Origin: Bettongia penicillata ogilbyi
Taxonomy: Eukaryota > Chordata > Mammalia > Diprotodontia > Potoroidae
Assembly: GCA_023548195.1 (NCBI GenBank)
Contig: JAJHZJ010000221.1
Coordinates: forward strand, 3,767,999 to 3,831,998
DNA length: 64,000 nt
Direction: 5' to 3'
The notes beneath the pieces were generated by a model, which had not been told where the DNA came from, made no database searches, and saw nothing but the letters and a program-made list of their open reading frames with translations. How positions within the stretch are numbered: position 1 is the stretch's first letter; each line of letters starts with the position of its first letter. This document shows positions 11,130 to 22,379 of the stretch, piece after piece. Made by a program: the position numbers and the translations under genes.

Positions 11130-11215
11130 GATACACAGATGATGATAGAGCATCTGCCTTCAAGGACCTTACAGTCTAGTTGGCAAGATAATATAGGGAG
11201 ACAGATGTAAGTAAT
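11130..11215 (-). mobile_element. L2-type fragment
   Basis: CTGCCTTCAAGGACCTTACA followed by GTCTAGTTGGCAAGATAAT resembles the reverse of the L2 3' end. Confidence 0.5.
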
Positions 11216-11219
11216 TATA

Positions 11220-11515
11220 TAGGGAAAGTGGTATCCAGAACCAGAAGAACATTGTACACAGAAGCAACCACAGTGTGCGAGGAATTTTTCTGGTGGACTT
11301 AGCCCTTCACAGCAATGCAAGGACCTAAAACATTCCCAATGGACTCGAAGCATAATGCCTTCCACATCCAGAGAAAGAACTGTGGAATTGGATTGCAGAA
11401 GGAAGCAGAATATTTTCGTTTGGGTTTTGTTTTGGTTTTTCTCATGGTTTCTCCCATTCATTTTAATTCTTCCATGCAACATGACTAACGTGAAAATGTG
11501 TTTATAAGAAAAGAA
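11220..11515 (+). mobile_element. L1 3' UTR fragment (older marsupial family)
   Basis: ACCAGAAGAACATTGTACAC, then a CAGCAATGCAAGGA segment, CACATCCAGAGAAAGAACTG and TCTCATGGTTTCTCCC, a recurrent L1 3' segment in marsupials. Related sequence recurs at 21100-21410 and, reversed, at 50575-50895. Confidence 0.7.
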
Positions 11516-11650
11516 GTGGTTTCCCATGTGATAGAGGAAAAAACTGAGGCACAAAGTGAATAGAGGAATTGCCCTATGTGAACCTGGTCAAGTCCCATTC
11601 TCTTCAGGTTTCAGTTTCTTCATCTGTCTAATGAGACGATTGAACTAGAT

Positions 11651-11879
11651 CAGATGTGTCAAACACAGTTGGAAAGTTGCATGCAGCCTGAAAAGTGGGA
11701 GTCAAATGAAAATGTAATTAGGATATTTTACAAAATAAATAAAAATACATTAAAGTATAAATAACATTACATTTTAAAAGTAAACACATATGTTGCCCAT
11801 AGAAGTCCATATATATAGATTATATATAGATTCACAATAATTAATGACCCTCTATTTCAATTTGAGTTTGATATCACTG
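11651..11879. mobile_element. hAT-type MITE with intact 8-bp target duplication
   Basis: The ends CAGATGTGTCAAAC and GTTTGATATCACTG are inverted repeats. Perfect octamers AACTAGAT flank it (11643-11650 and 11880-11887). The surrounding MIR-like sequence reads through once the insert is removed. Confidence 0.85.
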
Positions 11880-11924
11880 AACTAGATGACCTTTAATTAA
11901 GGTCCCTTTCAATCTAAATCTATA

Positions 11925-12116
11925 ATAGTGGCATAGCAGAGAGAGCACCAGAATCAGGAATCAGGAATACCTGAGTTTGAATCCTGCCTCAGACATCTAA
12001 TAGCTGTGTGACCCTGAGCGATTGACTTAACCAAGCCTCGGTTTCTTCATATGGAAAATGGGAATACTAATATTCCATACATCCATACATCCCATGTGTT
12101 GAATATCAAATGAGAT

Positions 12117-12169
<53 letters not shown>

Positions 12170-12205
12170 GTGTGTGTAAAGTGTTTTGCAAACCTTAAAG
12201 CATTA
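11925..12205 (+). mobile_element. MIR-type SINE expanded by a TA/TG microsatellite
   Basis: It contains GTGGCATAGCAGAGAGAGCA, the core TAGCTGTGTGACCCTGAGCG, and the tail AAAGTGTTTTGCAAACCTTA. A (TA)n(TG)n tract replaces the usual ATAATATATG before the tail. Confidence 0.75.
12117..12178 (+). repeat. (TA)n(TG)n microsatellite
   Basis: Alternating TA then TG, about 60 bases, with one GC interruption. Confidence 0.95.
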
Positions 12206-12449
12206 GCCACTTTGGTTATTTCACTGGGGCATCCTCATCCACCCAGGAATGTGCTTCTCCAGAATCAGAGTATGGTGAGCCCCAATGAGTCTCCGAGTCA
12301 CTTCGGCAGGCCGCTGATAGTCAGCAAGGAGGGAGCTAGTGAGAAATGAGCACTTTTAGGAATCTTACGGGTTTAGAAACATAAGAGGATGGGCAAGGGG
12401 AGGAGGAGAAAGCTGCGAGTCTCTCACCTACCTCTCCGGTCTCCTTCAT

Positions 12450-12735
12450 GTCACTCCCTTTGTGGATTCCATGTTCTAACCAAACTAGCCACACTAGTCA
12501 TTTCCCAAGCAACACCATCCTCCAGGTCTTCAATTACACTGCGCCCCATGCCTGGAGTGCCTTCCCTCCTCACTTCTGCCTCCTAGAATCCTTAGCTTCC
12601 TTCCAAGTTCACAGTTTAGGGGCCACCTTTCACACAAAAGTTTTCCTGATCCCCTTCCCCTCTCCCAATTGTCAGTGGTCTTTCTTTAGAAAATGCTTTG
12701 GATTTGTTTATCGGAGTGCATTTTCTCTGGATTTC
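12450..12735 (+). mobile_element. L2-type LINE 3' region
   Basis: CCCATGCCTGGAGTGCCTTC, followed by a TTCCTTCCAAGTTCA segment and a TTTCCTGATCCC segment, is a typical L2 3' stretch. Confidence 0.6.
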
Positions 12736-12741
12736 TCCCTC

Positions 12742-12835
12742 TATCTTCCTTATCTGTAAAATGAGTTGGAGAAGGAAATGGCAAACCCCCCCAGTATAGG
12801 GTCAAAATTGCTGAACAGCAACTACATGTTGTAAG
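12742..12835 (+). mobile_element. tRNA-SINE 3' fragment
   Basis: CTGTAAAATGAGTTGGAGAA, GGAAATGGCAAACC, then CTGAACAGCAACTA. Confidence 0.7.
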
Positions 12836-13149
12836 CACTGGGCTAGGCGTAGGTTTGTAGAGATAAGAAAAGGAAGGAAAGGAAGGGAAGGGAAGGAAAC
12901 CCTATATAATCAGTGCTTAATCAATTGAATCAATTTAGCTAGAGATCCCCTATGTGAGGAAACAATCAAATTCTAAATGCCCTGAACCAGGAAAAGGCAA
13001 GTAGGTAACTGCTGAACAGAGTCCAGGAGATGGATGGCTTCAGAGTGAACATTTTTGGTGCCATGTTGGAACAAGACTAACTCTGAAGCTAAATGAATTG
13101 GGGATTGGGGACCCAAATAGGACTTTGTTTCACTCCCATGCAGCAGCAC

Positions 13150-13340
13150 TCAGAGAATCCAGCATGGAAGCAGACTTGGAAGGACCTCAGAGATCATTAC
13201 AGTCCAAACTTTTCACTTAACACATGAGAAAGTTAATTAAGTTGTCCAAGGTCATGAAACTCGTTAGTGGCAGAGCCAGAACTCTAAGTCCTGACTCTGG
13301 TGCCATGATGGAGCCTGAAAAAGACTATTAAATGCTTTAA
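13150..13340 (-). mobile_element. MIR-type SINE
   Basis: TTGGAAGGACCTCAGAGATC, then a GTTGTCCAAGGTCATG core and AGTGGCAGAGCCAGAACTC. Confidence 0.65.
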
Positions 13341-13344
13341 CCTC

Positions 13345-14120
13345 ATGCCAGGTTCCCCACGTAACACGAGATTGTGAAGCTGTGACTTACCTCATCTGTC
13401 CATAGCTGGTGCCCCCGTTCCCTCACAGTCATAAAAATAGTTGTGTACTTGAATGAACCATGTACTTGGCAACTGCAGCAGATGTAGTGGAGGAAGGGGA
13501 ACTACAGGAGGAAGGGGAGAAATGGGAAAAAACTATGGATCCCAGGGACGTGTTTTTTGAAGGATGAATGCTGGATTTGCTGGACCCTCTTGTTAGTTTG
13601 GGGTGACGTTAGCAGAAATTTTCCCAAGAACAATGTAGGAATTTGTTTTAATTATTTTTTTCTTTAATTGGGAGTGGGGAGGGAGTGATAAGGAGAGAAA
13701 ATAAATGACTACTAATTGAAAATGAAAAGAAATTTACCCAAGGGGAAGGGGAACAGAAATCTGAAATCAGGGCAGTTTTCTGTCCAGGTAATGCTCTGGT
13801 TGGCTCCGTTCCCCCTTTCCACACTCTTTCCAAGCAAGTAAGTATTCAAGTCCCGAGGAAGAACTATCTCAGCTCCATGGCTGCTGAAAAGAGCAACCCT
13901 GATTGTCTCTGGTTGTGATCATGTTCTACCCATTTCAATTGAGCTAATGAATTTTTAACAATCTGGAAGAAACAAGACTTCTGCTTATTTCTAAAGGTGA
14001 GGGGTAAGGTTGGCATTCTTGCCTGGCCATGAGGCAAAAATAAATTTACAAAATGAAAATCATGCAACAGGCGGGTCCATGGTAGTCACGAGCAGGCTCC
14101 AACACACAGAACCAGCAAAA
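13345..14120. other. intergenic, unassigned
   Basis: No gene or repeat that I can support. The sequence is ordinary. Confidence 0.4.
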
Positions 14121-14574
14121 AACTACAAGGTCAAAAAACTGTGGCCTGGAGGCCAAATCTGTCCCCTTGCTAGTTTTGGATGGCCTTCAGCTTAAAATGG
14201 AGCAGACTCGATTTGGTCCTTGGAGACATAATTTGCTGAATCCCTAGGATGTGATAAATTCCCAGGAAGCAATCAAAGAGATGTCTCATCAAAAAAGATG
14301 AGTGGTCATTGGTGAGAATGAGGCATGAACGATGGAGAGCCCTTATGTCCCTAGCTATATCTGTTATTTTGAGAGAAAACTTCCCAACATTTTAGGTGGA
14401 TCTCACCATGATGATCTTATAGGAAGAAAGGAAAGAGTCACAAAAGATGGATAGGCATGGAAGGGGGCAATCTTCATTGTTGGGGAGAATACTCACATTG
14501 GTTAGATCAAAGATCGAGCAGAATAAGGGCAGTGTGGACAACGGTACCCACTCACCCCTACCCCCCTCTCTGAA

Positions 14575-14675
14575 GTAACTTGGTTCTTGGCACCCCCTAT
14601 ACTTTTCCAGTCTCTCTTGCCTTAGCTCTTTGAGGGCAGAGACCCGGTGCATCCCCTCAGCACTTGGCACAGTGT

Positions 14676-14729
<54 letters not shown>

Positions 14730-14795
14730 TGTGTGGGTGTGTGTGGGTGTGTGTATACCAGGCACATAATAGATAAAGGGTGGTACACTTGGTTC
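14575..14795 (+). mobile_element. L2/MIR3-type 3' end carrying a TG microsatellite
   Basis: CTCTTTGAGGGCAGAGACC, CAGCACTTGGCACAGTGTC, then (TG)n, then CAGGCACATAATAGATAAA. The microsatellite has expanded inside the element. Confidence 0.55.
14678..14754 (+). repeat. (TG)n microsatellite
   Basis: About 75 bases of TG, ending in repeated GGGTGTGTGT units. Confidence 0.97.
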
Positions 14796-14984
14796 TACTG
14801 AATCACTCCAGGGATTCATGACTGTCCTGGTTAAAGACAACAGAGGACGCTCATCCTTCATTTAGCTTTTGGGCTGCTGCTTTGGGGAGATATGCGGTAG
14901 GAGGGAGAGCGCTTGCATCTAACGGAGTTCAGCAATGGAGCCAAAGAATAAAGAATTCACTCTCTTGTTCTTCACTTGTGTCAA

Positions 14985-15215
14985 ACAGCAATAAAGTGAA
15001 ATGACTCCATTTGGGTTTGGTTTGTTTTAGCAAAGATACTGGAGCAGTTTGCCTTTTCCTTCTCCAGCTCATTTTACAGCTGAAGAAACTGAGGCAAACA
15101 AGGTTAAGTGACTTACCCAGGGTCACACAACTAGTAAGTGTTTAAAGTTGGATTTGAACTCAAGAAGAGAAGTCTTCCTGATTTCCAGTCCACTGCTCTA
15201 TCTATCCATAAGCTG
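14985..15215 (-). mobile_element. tRNA-derived SINE
   Basis: Reverse order: CAAAGATACTGGAGCAGTTT, CTTCTCCAGCTCATTTTACA, AGGTTAAGTGACTTACCCAG and GGGTCACACAACTAGTAAGT, ending in a decayed head. Confidence 0.8.
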
Positions 15216-15254
15216 CACACAGACTTTACTTACTCCTTCCCAACTAAGAGGGAG

Positions 15255-15320
15255 AGTCAATTAACATTTATTAAGCACCTAATTAAGTACCAGGTACTAT
15301 GCTAAGCACTAGGGAAACAA
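15255..15320 (-). mobile_element. L2-type 3' fragment
   Basis: AACATTTATTAAGCACCTAA then ACTATGCTAAGCACTAGGG. Confidence 0.6.
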
Positions 15321-15324
15321 AAGG

Positions 15325-16750
15325 GATTCCATAGCCAGCCATAGCATTTCTCCTCCATCCCAAGCCAAAGTCTTCACCCTTGTCATGTGGGACCTCCTGA
15401 GAGTTAGAATTTTTGCTATTAAAATGGAATTCCCCCACCCCAGGGCTCCTTTGGGCTCTGCCTGAGATCTTGCAGGCTCGTAGATGGTAGCTTTCTCTCC
15501 ACTTTCACCCCAGCTCTCCTCTCCATCCCGAATGTCCTGGGTGACCCCTGGCTTGTCAGTGACCTGTTCCTCTGGCTGCACAGCAGGCCTGTGGAGCTCC
15601 TTGGTGTTATTTGCATTTCATTTCCTGATCCAGTCACTTGTTTTAGCTGTTCCAGAAAGTCTCTAGTCCTATTCCAACATAAACATGTCGGTCGGTTTCC
15701 ATACATTAAGTGCTCTGATGTCAGAGAAGCAAACACCTTCCTCTGGACTTCCTGTCTCTTCAGCCTCCTCCCTGCCCCCACCAGGCCTGGCTCCCTTCCC
15801 CCAAGGAGCTAGCTGCCTCCTGGGTAGGAAGAACAGCTTGGTTTTCTGAAATGGGGCCAGAACTGGCAGGCTGTGTGTTTTCCATTCTGGGGAAGCACTG
15901 CATTTTTCACCTTTAACCCAGAAAATATAGTTCTCAGAAAGCTTGTTCTTGGGACTGGGAATTCTCAGAGGAAGAAGCTTGCATTGCAGGAGGGGCTGGC
16001 TCTGGCCTCTCTCAGGGCTCCCACAGCCAGCCACCTGGAACTCTCTGGAATGGCCCCTGGAGAATGCTCACCAGTCCAGCCCAGCAGCACACAGTTTTTC
16101 CTCCAGGGACCTGTGGGCTGCCCGTAGATCAGGGAGCCATCTGTGCAAAACAAAAGCAGGCAATTCCAGACTCGGGTGGAAAGACAATTAAACCTTTCAG
16201 AAGAAAAGACTGGACAAAGCATTACTGGCTTCATACCTCCCTTCCTCCTCCTCCTCAAGCCATAATGTCCTCAGCCTTCTAGGGGGGACTGGGGAAAAGA
16301 GTACAGGAGATGCTACCCAGGCTGATTGCTAATAAAGCAGATGCTCATTAAAGAACTGAAATGAAAGGAACCTGCAAGGTGACACATGAGTAACAGTAGC
16401 AGTGGCTAGAATTGAGGGCAGACTTAGAATCTAAATAAGGATATATTCCCAATACTGTATCCTACAGTACCAGAAGGACACATCCAACGAAGAGGGAGGG
16501 AAAAACACATGTGGTCCTGCCACTGGTATTTGAAAGCAGACATGAAAAGAGTTGGAAGACATTCAAGCGGATGAGTCTTATTTGGAAATTGCAGCTCCTA
16601 GTTAGGAATTGTTGATGGCTATATTCTGCCTGTCAGTGACCAAAGAGAGGGTTAGACGGAAAGCCCAGTAACCTGGATTCTAGTCCTAGCTTGGCTGTTG
16701 GCTAGTTATGTAGGGGGAGGGGGAGAGGAGGAGGCAGTGATGACTCAGGT
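15325..16750. other. intergenic, unassigned, repeat-poor
   Basis: About 1.4 kb with no repeat that I recognise. Open frames on both strands reach about 120 codons but show no known domain and overlap each other, so none is called as a gene. Confidence 0.4.
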
Positions 16751-16755
16751 GGTCA

Positions 16756-16862
16756 TTGTGCCCTAAGTGTCACTCACTGTGCTTAGCCTTGGGGATACAA
16801 AAGAGAGTCAAAACATGACCCCTGTCTTCAAGGAACTTACATTTAATTGGGAGAGACAATGT
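16756..16862 (-). mobile_element. L2-type fragment
   Basis: GTGCTTAGCCTTGGGGATAC, then CTGTCTTCAAGGAACTTACA. Confidence 0.6.
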
Positions 16863-16879
16863 TCCGAGAACAACTATGC

Positions 16880-17110
16880 TTACAAGATGCGATGTTCTAT
16901 CCAGTCATTTCAGACTCTTCATGACCCCATTTGGCATTTTGGCGGCTACGATAATTGGAGTGGTTTACCATTTCCTTGTCCCGATGAGGAAATTGAAGCA
17001 AACACGGCTAATGAACTTGCCCAAGATCCCACAGCTAGGAAGTGTTTGAGACCAGATTTGAACTCATGAAGATGAGTCTTTACTGACTCCATGCCCAGTG
17101 TTCCAAGCAC
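16880..17110 (-). mobile_element. tRNA-derived SINE
   Basis: GACTCTTCATGACCCCATTT, then GAACTTGCCCAAGATCCCAC and GACCAGATTTGAACTCATGA. Confidence 0.8.
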
Positions 17111-17294
17111 GACCTCACGGCCCATACTTGCAAGATATAACAGTAGAAATCCAAGGTAATTTCAGAGAATAGGTACTGGAGGGGAAGGAGGCAGAACCCC
17201 AAGATAGGCCTCCTGAATATATTCAGTGATAGCTGATCTGTAGCTCTACATCAATTAGTTTTCCGTCATCTATGAGGCCTCCAACTCCACAAAT

Positions 17295-17400
17295 ACCTCC
17301 TAGAGAACAAGATTTATTTCATTTTTTCTTTGTATTGTCAAGGCCTATCATGGTGTTGGCATATAAATAGGTGCTTAATAAATGTTGACTGATTGGACGA
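17295..17400 (+). mobile_element. L2-type 3' end
   Basis: TTTGTATTGTCAAGGCCTA, then AGGTGCTTAATAAATGTTGA. Confidence 0.6.
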
Positions 17401-17524
17401 TTGTACAACTGAATGAATGACTCAGGGGAGAATATAGCACCAGAATCCCAGGGAACTTTCCTAATGATACTATTCTGGAACATTCACCAAGTCCAACACA
17501 AGCCAGGGCATTAACAGCCAGGTA

Positions 17525-17702
17525 GGTTTTGGTTGTTCAGTGGTTTCAGTTGTGTCCAAGTCCTCATAAACTCATTTTGGGTTTTCTTGTTGAAGTGTTC
17601 GAGTGGTTTGCTTTTTCCTTCTCCAGCTCATTTTTATAAATGACAAGCTGAGGCAAAAAGGGTTAAGTGACTTGCCTAGGGTCACACAGCTAGTATGTAT
17701 AG
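17525..17702 (-). mobile_element. tRNA-derived SINE, truncated
   Basis: TGGTTTCAGTTGTGTCCAAG, CTTCTCCAGCTCATTTTTAT, GACTTGCCTAGGGTCACACA. The tRNA head is missing. Confidence 0.75.
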
Positions 17703-18084
17703 GAGACTTTAAAAATATCCCATTTTCTGCTCTTTCCCCAGGAAAGTAATCCCCTTTCAATAATATTTGTCTTTTCTTAGAAAGAAGTAGGAGAAGCCCT
17801 TGGTGTTAGCATTCAGGACAAGATGACAGGATGTCAGAGCTGGACCTTAATGATTACGTCACTCCCACCCCCTCACTTTGACAGACAAGGCCCAGGAAGG
17901 AACTCCTTCTCTTTTATGTGCTTCCATGTTTGAGCTTCTTGCCACATTACTAGGCTAGATGTTCATCGAATCTGTCTTGAGGCCTTCTTCGTTGCCTCTC
18001 TGGTGAAGCCTTTGTTCTGGAATTGATTCAAAGTCTCTTGCTAGCTCACCCACACCTTTGGGCTCCCCTTTTAAAAGACTTGTC

Positions 18085-18235
18085 CAGGGCAGGGAACCTG
18101 CCGCCTGGAGGCTACATGTGGCCCTCTAGGTCCTCAAGTGCAGACTTTTTGGTTGAATCTAAACTTCTAATGTTCTGTGAAAAAGGACTGCACTTGAGGA
18201 CCTAGAGGGCCATGTGTGGCCTCAAGGCTTCTCCA
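18085..18235. mobile_element. palindromic MITE (hAT-like)
   Basis: Two arms (about 18100-18143 and 18188-18230) are inverted copies, with 25 bases perfect from CTGCACTTGAGGACC onward and a loop of about 44 bases. The outer start CAGGGCAGGGAACC is preserved; the other end has decayed. Confidence 0.75.
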
Positions 18236-18507
18236 ATGTGGGCTAGTCCAATGGAAAAATGTTGATTGAGAAAGATTAGACCAAGTCACAGATTTTGTTC
18301 CTTAGAGAGAGGCCTGTGCATACACATAGCTTCCCTCAATTCAAACCTAATCTCTTTGAGCTCAGAGCCTTGTTCTGGGCCTTGGGTTACATAGATGAGG
18401 AAATGGAGGAGAGAAAGGAGAAATGATGAGGCCCAAATCCCACAAACAGTGAATGAATGGCAGAGCTAGATAATGTGCCTCATTCTAGTGCTCTTGGCAG
18501 CACACAT

Positions 18508-18527
18508 GTGTGTGTGTGTGTGTGTAG
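18508..18527 (+). repeat. short TG repeat
   Basis: About ten TG units. Confidence 0.9.
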
Positions 18528-18960
18528 GTGGGGTCACTTCATGCATGCCCACATGTGTTGAAGTGTTGTGTGTGGCATATCCTGATCTGGAATTGAGTGA
18601 GTGGAGTGGCACAGTAACTCCATGGTAATTTACCTGATATGTGATCTGTTATTGGTTCAGAAAAGTCTCAGGACACTTGTTAGCTATGTTTCTCTATTAT
18701 AATACACACAGTGTAGCCACAGCTTGTACAAGTTACTTCTCAGGTTCCTTCTTTGCCTGCCTTCTCAGCCCCAGTTGCCACAGCTGCCTTGTATAACCTG
18801 GCACTGGTCAGTGATAGCTCCAGCAGAATTGGCTAAAGAGGAACTGGAGATGGACTCCTCAGAACAAATGTGAAGGGGAGCTTGAAGTATCTGTAGACAC
18901 TTAAAAAAAGAATCTGAAAAAGGAGAAAAAGAGAAAGGAAGGGGAAAGAAGGAAAAGGAA

Positions 18961-19064
18961 GGGAAGGGAAGGGAAGGGAAGGGAAGGGAAGGGAAGGGAA
19001 GGGAAGGGAAGGGAAGGGAAGGGAAGGGAAGGGAAGGGAAGGGAAGGGAAGGGAAGGGAAGGGA
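18961..19064 (+). repeat. (GGGAA)20 pentanucleotide repeat
   Basis: Twenty perfect GGGAA units, equivalent to AAGGG, preceded by impure GGAAA/GGAAG sequence. Confidence 0.98.
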
Positions 19065-19599
19065 GAAATCAAGGCAAGGAAGGAATATGAAAGGAAGCTT
19101 GGAACGTCTGTACTCATTAGGAGAAAAGAATGTGAAAAGAGGAAAAGGAAAGGAAACCAGAAATAGGAAACATGAGCCATGGGACTGGAATAGCTGAAAA
19201 AGCCCTGTTTAGGAAAGAGGTGCAGGGTAAGGGAAGATAAAACTAGATAGCAGATGTGAGAGCTCTGGAGGATTAAAGTGCTAGGTATAAGGTGATCATG
19301 GCAGTTCCAAGGTTTCCAGCAGTCCCTTTTCTCTAGGTCTCAGTTACTTCAAATGTAAAATAGAGGTGGGCCAGGAATCTCTCAAGTCCCTTCCTGCTAA
19401 GGGAACCTAAGATCCTCGGAAGCGTATGATGCCATAGTGCTTGGGGATCACAGGACTGGCCTGAGAAAACATTTGGAAAGGTTAATACCTGCAGGCCAAG
19501 AGGCTTTGGAATGGTGGATACTGTCACACCGGGTAAGAAATGATATCTGCCGATATCTTGGCCCCTCTGAGATTTTGCCAGCTAGTTATGATAGGCAGG

Positions 19600-19725
19600 A
19601 TCATGGGATTTGGGCGATAGAAACCATCTAACCTCAGAAATCATCTAACCCAAACCCTTTAATTTAGAGATTAAAAAAACAGATGATCAGAGAGGTAAAG
19701 TGAGTTGGACCCAAACCCAGGCCCT
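19600..19725 (-). mobile_element. MIR-type fragment
   Basis: ACCATCTAACCTCAGAAATC, then AGATGATCAGAGAGGTAAAG and CCAAACCCAGGCCC. Confidence 0.55.
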
Positions 19726-19947
19726 CCATTGCCATTGACACACATTGACAGATAGTATAGCCCAGCAGTTAGCTGCCTACTTTAGAATCAGGAAAACATT
19801 GGTTAGCTGTGTCATCATGGTCAAATCACATAAATTCAGTTTCTGCCCCCACCCCCAGAAGTTCTCTAAGACTATAAGTTAAAAATGAGGTGGCCCTCTG
19901 TATGGATGGGAGGAGTTTTCAAACATAGATTTAAATAATAAGCCAGA

Positions 19948-20130
<183 letters not shown>

Positions 20131-20249
20131 CACATAAAATGTGGTAGGCATCTAGGTATTATAGAGAGGGATAGGGATTAGATCTGAGTTAGAGGTACAT
20201 AGTACATTTTTTGTTCAGGTTTGATATTGAAACAAAGTGAGGTATTTGA

Positions 20250-20620
20250 AAGTCATCCAGGCAATAAGGCTTTATGAAGTGCCTACTATGTGCCAAGCAT
20301 GGTACTAAGCACTAGAAATACAAGGAAAGGCAGTAGACAGTTCCTGCCTCAGGGAGCTTACAGCCTAATAGGGGAGACAGCCAGCCTACAAATTTGGGCA
20401 CACAAGCTCTATGGGGGATAATAGCAGAATGAAAACATTCAGAGGATTGGGAAAGCTTTCAGTAAAAGAGGGGATTTTAATTGAGACTTAAAGGAAGCCA
20501 GGGATGTCAGTAGGTGGAACTGAGGAAGGAGAGAATTCTAGACAGGGAGAATAGCCAGAGAAAAATGTCCCTGGAGCCGAGAGATGGAGGGTTTTGATTG
20601 GAGAACAGCCTCATTTGATT
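20250..20620 (-). mobile_element. L2-type LINE 3' half
   Basis: GTGCCTACTATGTGCCAAGC, CTCAGGGAGCTTACAGCCTA, then GGAAGCCAGGGATGTCAGTA and GGAGCCGAGAGATGGAG, a long reversed L2 block. Confidence 0.65.
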
Positions 20621-20744
20621 GACTCAGCCCCATCAAGAGAACACTGTGGAAGGAAAGAAAATGATCTCTTGGCTTTTTCATCTGTTGTGTGGAAACTGCT
20701 GTACACCAGTTAAACTTAAGCAGGAAATGGCAGTATTCAAGGAC

Positions 20745-20885
20745 AGGATCTTTACTGACATTTATTGCCTATGTGACCTTGGGCAAGACATTCTTCTCTG
20801 ATCCTCAGTTTCCTCAACTATAAAATAAGGGGGTAGGACCAGAAGCCACCAAGGTCTCTTCCAGCTCTAAATCTGATCTTTTGAT
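20745..20885 (+). mobile_element. MIR-type fragment
   Basis: CTATGTGACCTTGGGCAAGA, CTCAGTTTCCTCAACTATAA and GGTCTCTTCCAGCTCTAAAT. Confidence 0.65.
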
Positions 20886-21099
20886 CATTCACTTTTTTTC
20901 CTACTGCCCATTTTTGGCACTGAGGCTTGTTTGAATACGTTAGATTGAAGTCATCGCAATGGATGAAGTTCTTTCTAATTTGATATCGATTTTATCCTTT
21001 GAGTTAACCATGGGATACTAATTAGTCAATCATTTGACTTTTTAATCTGAAGTTACTATCACTTCAGCAAGTGGTAATTTCCTGTTTAAGATTTTAAAA

Positions 21100-21410
21100 A
21101 ACCTCCAGAGAGAGCTGATGAACTATGAACGCAGATTGAAGCATACTGTTGGGATTTTTTTTACTGTTTTAAAATTTTTCTTGGATTTTTTTTGGTCTAT
21201 GTTTTCTGCTGCAACATGGCTAATATGGAAGTATGTTTTACATCTCTTCACATGTAAAATCAATGTCAAATTGCTTGCCTTCTCAATGACGTGGGAGGGA
21301 TGGGAGGAAGGGAGGGAATTTGGAACTGAATTTTTTTAATGAATAGTAAAAAATGTTTACAGGTAATTGAGAAAAATTTCATAAAAATTTCATAAAAATA
21401 TATTGAAAAA
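21100..21410 (+). mobile_element. L1 3' UTR fragment
   Basis: AACGCAGATTGAAGCATACT, GCAACATGGCTAATATGGAA, then TTGCTTGCCTTCTCAATG and a GGGAGGGAATTTGGAACTGA end. Confidence 0.7.
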
Positions 21411-21879
21411 GCAAAACCAAGATATAATTTTACATAATAAGAAATAACCATTTCTACTTTCTTCTTAAGGTATTCATGATATATAGGCATGAGACTTTAA
21501 GTAGGCTATATATATATATCTCTGACTTCTTTCATTTCTTAGGTCCGAACCATATTTTCTAACAATTTTTCAGCATCCTTTGTGCCCACCTTTGAATTGA
21601 AGTCACCAATCAGCCACTCAGTAAGCATTTAATAAGCACCGACTGTATGCTCAGCCCAAGTGGTATAGCACACATTGACTTGGCACGGAGGGTTTTACCA
21701 GGTTTTTCACAGAATCCCATTGCCTCATCAGCCTCTGCAGTAAACTGTGGTGCAGGAACTGTCATCTTTACAATGTCCTCTCTGTACTCACCTGTCTGAA
21801 CACTGAGAAACAGAGTGATGAATTGTTCCCTGAATTTATGTATCTTTTTGTCTTTAGCTGTAGGATGAAACCAATCCTG

Positions 21880-22065
21880 TCAGTTCATCCTTCATTCTCA
21901 GAGGACCAATGATGTCAGGTGGGTGGTGCCATGACTTGTAAGTGAAATTGATTTAAGAGAGGCAGAGCAGTGCAGTCATCAGTCTCATTCTCTTCTCTAG
22001 ACTCATTGGGGTCTGGTGACAAGACATAGGTCAGGATGACTGGAGATGACCCAGGATGCCTTATT
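21880..22065 (-). mobile_element. RTE-tailed SINE
   Basis: TCATCCTTCATTCTCAGAGG, CCAATGATGTCAGGTGGGTG, then GTCAGGATGACTGGAGATGA, the reverse of the RTE-type SINE end also seen at 3170-3225. Confidence 0.7.
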
Positions 22066-22379
22066 ATGAAAGGGAGAGGAAAGGGAAGAAAACCACAAAG
22101 AATGGACAGAGAGCCATTTAAAATTTTTATTTCATAAGTTCCCAAAGCCAGAAAAATTCATGACCCAGTAGCCAAATGACTGGAGATGGGTTCATCTATA
22201 CTTAGCTGGTTAAGAAGTATGAACAGTGTCTTTATTCTATCACTGACACCATATTCAAAGGTTCTCTAACCTGTTAGAACTTGTCCATTTCCCACGGCAC
22301 AATCTTGGAGAATCCAGGCTCATGTCATGATACAACATCAGAAAAGGACTTTATGCGGGTGAGGTCAACATAAAGAGCA

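Noticed and set aside
15669..16258. Overlapping frames of about 100-120 codons on both strands
   Set aside because: They have no recognisable domain, no splice structure and overlap each other; nothing supports a gene.
18833..19180. 115-codon Phe/Pro/Ser/Leu frame on the - strand
   Set aside because: Made by the GGGAA array in translation; not a gene.
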